This document shows positions 20,526 through 27,402 of a DNA stretch of 27,402 nt, piece after piece. The position numbers and the translations under genes were made by a program. Source of the stretch: Phanerodontia chrysosporium (lineage: Eukaryota; Basidiomycota; Agaricomycetes; Polyporales; Phanerochaetaceae); NCBI GenBank assembly GCA_001910725.1, contig MJGA01000115.1, positions 1 through 27,402 of the forward strand. The letters are read 5' to 3'. How positions within the stretch are numbered: position 1 is the stretch's first letter; every line of letters begins with the position of its first letter. A model generated the notes under the pieces. It was given only the letters and a program-made list of their open reading frames with translations, was not told the DNA's origin and did no database searches.

Positions 20526-21383
20526 CTACGGCTTGAGGTTCTTGATTTCGGCAGTAACGAGTTTGAGTCTTTGTGAGCGTTCGTGTTGAAGCCGTACGCT
20601 CTGCACAGATTGAACAGGGATAGTCGTTGAAAAGTTCCGGAAACTCGTACCTGCTGCAGCTCGTCCACCAGTGCAAATGTTCTTCTTGCTGTGTCTTCAA
20701 CCTGCGCATACACTTCGTCTGGCACTATGAGGAGCTCATGAGCATTTGCACGCGTGCAACCCGAGCTATACTCACGGTCTTGCGCTGCGTCCCGCTCGTC
20801 TTCGTCGGCGACGACTGCCGCGTACTCCTCGGCCTCCATGTCGTCCGCCGCATGCTGCGCCTCTAGGAGCTCCTGCATGAGCCTCTGCACCTCTGCGGGT
20901 TTCTCACGCCGCTTGCGTGCGATCTCGCCGTCCCACTGCAGCCGCTGGTCCGAGAGCGACCAGATGTGCCTGTCGAGGCCCTCGTCGAAGGGCTCGATGC
21001 CGCCTGTGTGCCAAGCGCGAACGCCGCGTGAGCAACCTGAGAGACGGCGGAAAGATAGCACGACGCACCCTGCTCGTCCGCGTCGAGCTCCTCAAAGTTG
21101 CGCCCGTTCACGCGCAGGTTCGGCTTGCACATCTCGAACGTCCGCTCCACGAACTGTACGCAGAGGTCAGTACGCGCGGTGGCACGACGTGCGCGCAAGC
21201 ACGCACCGCGTCGAGCGTCGCCCGCAGCCGCTCCTTCTCTGCGGGCGTGCGCCGCGAGTCCGCGAGGCGCGACTCGAGCTGCGCACGCGCGGCCTCGGCG
21301 TAGCTCCGGCGGATGCGCTCCCAGTCGTGCAGGCTGTCGACCGCAACGCGAGGCACGTCCTCGCGCTCCTGCTCTGCGTCCAT
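20526..21383 (-). CDS. kinetochore protein Mis14/Nsl1-like (MIND complex)
   Basis: Five-exon model complement(join(20526..20600,20651..20724,20776..21003,21069..21153,21207..21383)), 212 residues. An N-terminal helical part (SLHDWERIRRSYAEAARAQL) leads to FVERTFEMCKPNLRVNGRNF and EPFDEGLDRHIWSLSDQRLQ. Then come a coiled coil, WDGEIARKRREKPAEVQRLM and EEYAAVVADEDERD, and the C-terminal VRLQHERSQRLKLVTAEIKN. The LDRHIWSLSDQRLQWD block and size fit the fungal Mis14 family, which in the Mis12/MIND complex links centromeric chromatin to Ndc80. In intron 3 the nearer acceptor is CATAG; using the later GCGCAG would give an immediate stop, so the former is chosen. Its 3' end converges on GAR1, with 306 bases between the stops. 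Confidence 0.8.
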
Positions 21384-21736
21384 CGCTGTAGAAAAGTGTG
21401 TGGGTCGTCGGTGGCGGACGCTGTGGCGGGAGACAAAGAGCGAGTGTGGCGCGCAAGGCACGCGCTCGCGCTCGCGTGGGCTGCGGTTGATGGTGTCGGA
21501 CACAAAAGTTCTCGCGGGATGTCCGGTAAACAATGTACAGCAGCGTTTCTAATTCGTTACAGGACGGGGCATGCGCATGGGTTCTCGTTCCGACGACTAA
21601 TAGAGACAATGGAAAGGTAGACACGAAAGAGTCTGGGTACGTAGATACACGCAGTCCATAAGGAATTCCCGGATTCACATTACAACTTGTTGAACGATGT
21701 TACTGGTGGCGAAGTCGGCGTTATACGAGGGGGCGC
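21384..21736. other. intergenic, Mis14-like promoter and BAR gene 3' end
   Basis: 353 bases with no gene-like frame. Both flanking genes are on the minus strand. Confidence 0.5.
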
Positions 21737-23001
21737 TCAGTGATCGCGCGACTTCCTGCGCGGGACACCATGAGGGGTCGTCGGTCGCAAACGGATCGCA
21801 CAGAGGCTCACCGGTACTCGCCCTCGGCCGCAACGCTCAGCTCCTCAATCTCGCCTTGCACGGTAGAGAGGGCCTCTGCTGCCGAGGCGTAGAAGATCAA
21901 CTGTGTGACAGAGTTGAGCTGTGGGAAGCGCAGAGAGGAGAATGATACCTGCCTGTGCCTTGGCCAACTCGTTCAGATTCTTGAGGGGCTCAGGCTGCAT
22001 GACCCGGTTAGCCGGAGAGCGAGTAGCAAACCAAGCGACTCACATTGTCCAGGACGGCCTTCATGAGCGTGATGGCAACCTCGGTCTTCTGCACAAGATC
22101 GTCTTCGGCATTCTCAACCTCGATGCGGGCAGCCTCCTGCTTCGTCGGGCCAGCGGTCTTGAGACTACACGGGCACGGTTTTAGCCACACTCGACAGACG
22201 ATTTATAGGTCACGTACGTCTGCTTCGCAGCATCGAGCTCGAGCCGGCTGACACGGACGGCCTGGCGCGCCTTCATGGCGACCGCGATAGAGGTCGAGAG
22301 GGTGATCTGCCAGGGGGCAAGGAACTTGTTCTTGATCTCCGCATCCTGCTGGACACGCGCGTCGGCGATCTTCTCCCAGGCGGAGGCGTAGCTCGCGAGG
22401 GCCTTGCCGAACTTGTCTGCCTCTGCGCCGGGCGTCGCCTGGAGGGCCGTCGCCGCCTGCGTCGCGGCGCGGCGAGTGCGTGCGGGAGCGTCTTGTGCTG
22501 CTGCGCGGGCGGCGTCACGGGCGCGGGCGCGGGGAGGTTCGTGCCCTTGAGGTTCGCGGCGGCGAAGTTGGTGATGCCCTGGCCGATGGTCGTGCCGAGC
22601 TCGGTGATCGACTCCTGGATCGCGGCGGGGTAGTCGTACGTCTCGGCCTCGTAGACCTTCGCGACCCTGTGCGATGCTCGTGAGATAAGGGGCCACACAG
22701 GCGCGGCGGCGGGGAGACACACTTGAGGAGGGTGAGGTGCGCCTGGCGCAGCGCATCCACACGGGCCTCGAGATCCTTGTACTCTGTGGGACGTGACAGA
22801 CGTGAGAGCCGCCACATGCACTTCATATACCAAAAGATGCGCACCCTGAGGAAGCTCAGTGATGTCCTCGGCAGCAACCTGCCCCAGTCGCTCCTTGGTT
22901 GCCTGCACCGTCGAACTCAGGCCGCGGGTCAGCTTGTTCGCTGATTGCCCCAAATTGAGGTTTGCCAGCCCGGATTGCAGGGACTTCCAGCTCGCAGCCA
23001 T
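21737..23001 (-). CDS. BAR-domain protein (Gvp36-like), one frameshift
   Basis: Seven exons: complement(join(21737..21755,21812..21900,21953..21994,22044..22164,22218..22666,22723..22783,22845..23001)). The expected product is about 312 residues. N-terminus MAASWKSLQSGLANLNLGQS, then EYKDLEARVDALRQAHLTLL, YDYPAAIQESITELGTTIGQ and NFAAANLKGTNLPAPAP. After a break come EADKFGKALASYASAWEKIA, FLAPWQITLSTSIAVAMKAR, RLELDAAKQT, EVENAEDDLVQKTEVAITLM, NPEPLKNLNELAKAQ, LIFYASAAEALSTVQGEIEE and EYRKSRDH. This is a crescent-shaped, membrane-curving BAR fold acting in the Golgi/endosomal system in yeast. Near 22471 the frame slips: HKTLPHALA is in one frame and RAATQAATAL in the next, as if one base were missing. 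Alternatively a weak 62-nt in-phase intron (GTGACG...GCAG) removes the segment. Intron 21901-21952 starts GC rather than GT. The gene diverges from the proteasome gene. Confidence 0.85.
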
Positions 23002-23226
23002 GTCAAGGTTAGGTTGGCTGAGGTATGAGGACTCTATCTTGGATGTTTGTGGGGGTACAAGGGGAAGACGATGTGCGCAGCGAGGCGGATGATGAGGGCA
23101 AAGCGACGAGCGGTGTACACCTCTCTGGCGCTAGGAGGCAGCACGAAGCGCCCACCCTGACGCGTGCGTGCATGTGCATACGCGTACGCTCATTCACCTT
23201 TACCACCATCTTCCTCCTCTCCTGCG
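23002..23226. promoter_or_regulatory. divergent promoter, BAR gene/proteasome gene
   Basis: 225 bases between two start codons, with no TATA box. Alternating CGTGCGTGCATGTGCATACGC lies near 23160-23185. I did not identify a proteasome-type control element. Confidence 0.4.
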
Positions 23227-24196
23227 ATGGCATCTGCATCTGTGTACCGTGGGGCTGGCTTTGACTTCTCAAACACCATCCGGTACGTTTAGTACTGCTA
23301 GGGAAATCCCGCAGGATCTAAAGCAAAGTCCAGGAACACCTTCCTCGAGCAGCGGGGCGTTCCACTGCCGAAGGCTACCAGCACGGGAACGACCATCGTC
23401 GGCTGTCTGTTCAAGGATGGAATTGTTCTCGGAGCAGATACTCGTGCGACCGAGGGCCCCATTGTCGCGGACAAGAACTGCGAAAAGGTGCGCCGGCTGC
23501 CGGTCTCATGGTGTGCGATCTCTGACCTCGCCTACAGATTCATTACATCTCTGACAACATTCGCTGCTGCGGCGCGGGAACAGCAGCAGACACTGAGTTT
23601 ACGACGGCCCTCATCGCTTCGAACATGGAGATGCATGCACTGTCGACTGGGCGGAAGCCGCGGGTGGTGACTGCCATGACTATGCTCAAGCAGATGCTCT
23701 ACCGGTGAGTGCGCAGAAACTTGCAGGTGTGACTACGCACTCAGCACCGTTCAGATACCAAGGGCACATCGGCGCGGCGCTCGTCCTTGGTGGGGTGGAC
23801 GTCACCGGCCCTCAGCTGTTCACCATCCACCCGCACGGCTCGACAGACAAGCTTCCGTACGTGACGATGGGCTCCGGAAGTCTAGCCGCGATGGCCGTCT
23901 TCGAAGCGGGCTGGAAGCCGAACATGGAGCGGCAGGAGGCCCTCGACCTCGTCACCGCCGCGATCTCGGCGGGTATCTTCAACGACCTTGGCTCCGGCTC
24001 GAACGTCGACGCATGCGTGATCACGGCGGACAAGACGGAGATGCTCCGCAACTACGTGAAGCCGAACGAGCGTGTCGAAAAGGAGCGCCACTACACCTTC
24101 CGCCGCGGCACGACCGCCATCAAGTCAGAGACCGTTCGGAGCCTGGTGGTCGAGGAGACCGTGACGCACACGGGCGAGGCGATGGATACCAGCTAA
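23227..24196 (+). CDS. PUP1: 20S proteasome subunit beta-2 (trypsin-like)
   Basis: Four-exon model join(23227..23282,23334..23487,23538..23704,23755..24196), 272 residues. A 37-residue propeptide (ending PLPKATSTG) is cut to expose Thr38 in [20 protein letters not shown]. In mature numbering Thr1, Asp17 and Lys33 are all present; Lys33 is Lys70, the last codon of exon 2. Further landmarks are [81 protein letters not shown], and a C-terminal arm ending GEAMDTS. This arm wraps beta-3 in the 20S core. The enzyme cleaves after basic residues. In exon 2 the acceptor GTCCAG is needed for the frame [12 protein letters not shown]. Confidence 0.97.
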
Positions 24197-24951
24197 AGTG
24201 TAGGCATATGACCGGACATGTACATTAATTTTCTCCTACATGCAGGCGTAGTTGAAGCTATTTTCTGCAGGCCTGCATCTCTATAGCTAACCACAACGCG
24301 CTTCGCAAAGACAGGTGCTTCCCCGAGGGAGCTGTCCTTTGACGGTTCTACATGCGCTAGTCATGCGACATCGTATTCAGGCATTTAGGCTTTACGCTCC
24401 AGGCTGATGACCGCCCCAATTCTCGAGTATCGACTCTGTGTTATGGACGCTACCGCATGTTCTACTTTGTACGGCGTGGCTCGTCAAGCCTACGGACCTT
24501 GAAGTGACGCGAATGTGCTTACGTGCGGGGAGATCATTACTGAACGCAGACGCGAGACGCGGTGCTTGCGACGCGTCTCTGACCACCACCGCCATCTTTT
24601 CGCATGCCCCCGCGGCTCGCCCCCGCTGCTCTGCAGACCAGCACGAGAGTCAGCATCGCCGGCGTCGTCTCTGGCGGCGAGCGGCTCGCCTCGTCGACGC
24701 TTGGCGCGTGCGGGAGGCGCAAGTCCGGGCGGATCAAGGTCTCTGTCACCGGGTGACCGCACGCCCGCGCTGGCATATGACACTCGCCGCGGTATATATA
24801 CCGCTCGCAGCGCTGCACCGCCGCGGACGCTCTACGCACGACTCCCGGTCGCACCATCACCGACGCCTGCGGCACAGGCCCTCGCATATCTCGACGCCCA
24901 GACGCCGCCGTACGCTATCTATCTCGCTCTCGACCGCCATCCTGACCGGCC
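24197..24951. other. intergenic region before the LKR/SDH gene
   Basis: 755 bases. The left part holds the proteasome 3' UTR. No convincing gene; long frames here are GC-rich and lack motifs. A palindromic GGTATATATACC at 24791-24802 lies about 150 bases before the ATG at 24952 and is a plausible TATA element. Confidence 0.5.
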
Positions 24952-27402
24952 ATGACCATCCTCCGCCGCGCACCGTTCCTGCTCAACGCCCGCGGGGCCC
25001 ATGCACGCTCCAGCAGCGGCCTCACCATCGGCATCCGCAGGGAAGACCCCGCGCGGATCTGGAGCGGCGCTGCCCGCTCACCCCCGAGGCCATCCACGAG
25101 CTGGTGACCAAGGAGGGTGTCAACGTCGTCGTCCAGCCGTGTGAGAGGAGAGTATTCACAATGCGGGAGTTGAAAGAGGCGCGTACCGGTCTCCGTCCTC
25201 TGCGCTGTGGCCTGACCTCCCTCCGCGTAGGCTGGGGCGGTTCCCCAAGATACTCTTTCACCTGCGCACATCATCGTCGGGATCAAGGAGACACCTCTCG
25301 GCGAGGTTCTTACAGACCCGCTACCGCTCGCAGAACGGACCGTGCCTCGGACGCACCTCATGTTCTCTCATACACACAAGGGGCAAGAGTATAACATGGA
25401 ACTCCTCTCAAAGTTCCTGAACCCTCCGTCGCCCGCTGCGCCTCGTCCAGATCCCCTGAAGCCGACGCTCATAGACTACGAACTCTTGACAGACGATAAT
25501 GGCAAGCGGACCGTAGGATTCGGCTGGTATGCAGGAGGTACGCGTTGCAGTCGTGCCGTCCAACGTTTCACCTCACGCCTCCGTCACAGTTGCCGGGGCT
25601 CTGGAGTCCCTCGCCGCTCTTGCGCACGCGTTGCTCGAGCAGGGTGTTGCTTCTCCCTTCTTGGTACGTGTCACCCGTGCAGCTGCGAAACCGTGCCATG
25701 CTGAACAGTGCTGCAGTGCACGCCACGACCACACACATATCCTTGTCTCCAGACACTCAAAGCTGCCTTGCGTGCATTAGTAGGCGATCGCATTGCGTCC
25801 GAGGCACGCCGCCATCGATTGGACCAGTGGTTATATGCGTGACTGGGTAGCACTTTTGACTTTCGCCTGCTTTTGACATCCACTCATGTCCTGTCACAGT
25901 ACAGGTAATGTTGCCCAAGGCGCGTTAGACCTGCTGGCCGAGCTGCCGATACAGCGCGTGGACGTACAGGACCTGCCGCGGCTCGTCCGCGATCCAGGTT
26001 GGCATTCGTCACTATCATCAGTTTTCAGATTATGATTGACACTGGTCTGCTTCCTGGAGCGTAGATACGGATTTGCACAAGGTATGTACCATGATTCGTG
26101 GCCAGGGAAATTGATTCGCATGCCTATTTGTAGATTTATGTTGTGCACGCATTACCAAAGGACTACTTTGTGCGCTCGGACGGCCAGCCGTACGACCGTT
26201 CGCACTACTACGCGAACCCAGACCAGTATACATCTGTTTTTCACGAGAGGGTAGGGTCTCGTAAGGCTCTTATCTCTGCCACTACTGACTATATGAGCCC
26301 GTAGATCGCCCCGTACCTCACTCTTCTCATCCAAGGAGCAGGTTGGGCGCGCGGGTATCTCCGACGATGACGAACGAGCACCTGCGGCTTCGCGCTCGAG
26401 GCGGCACAGGGCGTCGGACCGGGACGCTTCACGTGCGTCGGGGACATCAGCTGCGACATCGCGGGCGGGCTCGAGTTCCTGCCGCGGCACTCGACGCTGA
26501 GTGAGCCGTTCTTCACGGCGCGGCCGGCCACGCTGCCTGCGCACCTGCGCGGTGTGACGGTGATGGCGGTCGACATCCTGCCCACGGCGCTCGCGCGCGA
26601 CGCGTCGGCACACTTTGCGGACGTGCTCGCGCCGTACCTGCGCACGCTCGTCAGGCGCTACCGCGCGCGCCCCTTGTCGACGCCGAGGAACAGCGCCGCG
26701 CGCGTGCGCTCGAGCGCGCCACCGTCGCCCAGGACGGCGTCCTTGCGGAGCGCCACCGTTGGCTCGAGGACGGCCCGCTTGGCGCGTGGAGGGCGCAGGC
26801 GGAGGCTGGCAGGCCAAGGCGGCGAACGCCCCTCCGCGGAAGAAGTCCTCATGCTCGGAGCGGATGGTCGCGGGCCCTGCGGTGGACGAGATCGCGAGCA
26901 TGGCGATGTCGAGCTCGTTGTGGGTGCGTTGTCTGTGAATGTATCGCCAGCGCGCAGAACTGAGTTTGCTTACAGCGAGCAACGGTCCTCGACGAGGCCG
27001 CAGCGTCTCACGGCGCATCACGCCAACGCGTTCCGCTGTGCTGGTGGACATGGGCGACCGCCAGCGCGTTGGAGAGCTCGTCAAGGAGGCGGATCTTGTC
27101 GTCAGGTCTGTCCGTCTGCGACGTACCATGTATTGTGTGTGCAATCTCACAGAGAAACCTCAGCCTGCTGCCTGTGCCTTTCCACCCAACGGTGGCAGAG
27201 ATGTGTCTGGAGCACAAGAAGCACCTCGTCACCGCGTCTTACATCCCCCGGCGATGCGCGCGCTGCATGACCGGTATGCCGAGTATCTGCCTATCACGCC
27301 CCACCGCGACTTACGCGCTGTGCTAGCGCCGTCGCAGCAGACGTGATCCTCCTGAACGAGATCGGCCTGGACCCGGGCATCGACCACTGCTCTGCCATCT
27401 GC
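24952..27402 (+). pseudogene. bifunctional lysine-ketoglutarate reductase/saccharopine dehydrogenase (AASS-like), many frameshifts, runs off window
   Basis: Readable blocks in order: LTIGIRREDPARIW; then, one frame over, ERRCPLTPEAIHELVTKEG and VQPCERRVF; SPAHIIVGIKETPLGEVLTD; THLMFSHTHKGQEYNMELLS; RTVGFGWYAG-VAGALESLA; GPVVICVTG-TGNVAQGALD; IYVVHALPKDYFVRSDGQPY; IAPYLTLLIQGAGWARGY; VGPGRFTCVGDISCDIAGGL; GVTVMAVDILPTALARDASA; DAEEQRRARALERATVAQDG; VLMLG/MVAGPAVDEIAS; VLVDMGDRQRVGELVKEADL; LLPVPFHPTVAEMCLEHKKH; VILLNEIGLDPGIDHCSA. This is an LKR N-terminal half and the start of an SDH half, as in AASS. Splice sites look functional, including a 17-nt exon at 26065-26081. Frame breaks occur near 25061, 25803, 26368 (a TGA) with return near 26388, 26670, 26840-26920, 26970-27040 and 27249. 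Several lie in short G or C runs. Either a recent pseudogene or a poorly sequenced stretch. Confidence 0.85.

Noticed and set aside
24438..25394. Plus-strand open frame of 318 codons starting upstream of the LKR/SDH gene
   Set aside because: Only its middle (ERRCPLTPEAIHELV onward) is real, reached because of the one-base loss near 25061. The first 170 codons are intergenic, and the end reads through an intron.

Overview
This is eukaryotic DNA from a filamentous fungus, almost certainly a basidiomycete of the Agaricomycetes type. The host genes are compact and GC-rich, and they are cut by many introns of 47-130 nt with GTRNGT donors and YAG acceptors. The p24, Gar1, proteasome beta-2, Mis14 and Rua1-type proteins all read as fungal. 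Gene models were built by hand from splice signals and reading-frame continuity; every intact model closes in frame.

Positions 1-8259 are a retrotransposon graveyard. From the left it holds a broken gag on the minus strand (1-601), an unidentified 261-residue ORF upstream of it (735-1520), and a leader-like stretch with four copies of a 12-mer. Next comes an LTR of family A (2368-2901) joined directly to the middle of a chromovirus integrase with chromodomain (2903-3916). That truncated element C continues through an antisense, spliced gene for a Zn2Cys6-type protein (4142-5321), a polypurine tract and its 3' LTR (5529-6058). Element C's LTR sits inside a minus-strand protease fragment (6059-6243). 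Then follow two opposed family B LTRs, one nested in the other, forming a long hairpin (6244-8174). A second family A solo LTR with a perfect 5-bp target duplication is nested in that hairpin. A third family B scrap and an AT-rich stretch close the region.

Positions 9414-24196 are ordinary gene-dense euchromatin. They contain a p24/TMED cargo receptor (minus), a divergent unknown small gene (plus), a Rua1-type zinc protein (plus), a PTC7-like PP2C phosphatase (minus), a 14-exon aldehyde dehydrogenase (minus), GAR1 (plus), a Mis14/Nsl1-like kinetochore protein (minus), a BAR-domain protein (minus, one frameshift) and the proteasome beta-2 subunit (plus). The genes do not form one pathway. They are housekeeping functions: secretion, rRNA pseudouridylation, kinetochore, membrane curvature, proteolysis and mitochondrial or aldehyde metabolism. 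Several are arranged as divergent pairs with short shared promoters.

Positions 24952-27402 hold the 5' two thirds of a bifunctional lysine-ketoglutarate reductase/saccharopine dehydrogenase gene with many frameshifts. It is probably a recent pseudogene and runs off the window.

The most unusual items are the retrotransposon-borne antisense Zn2Cys6 gene with a coiled coil and acidic tail, the nested LTR hairpin, the LTR/integrase junction without target duplication, 12-17 nt micro-exons, an in-frame 57-nt intron in the PTC7-like gene, and the clustered lesions in the LKR/SDH gene.
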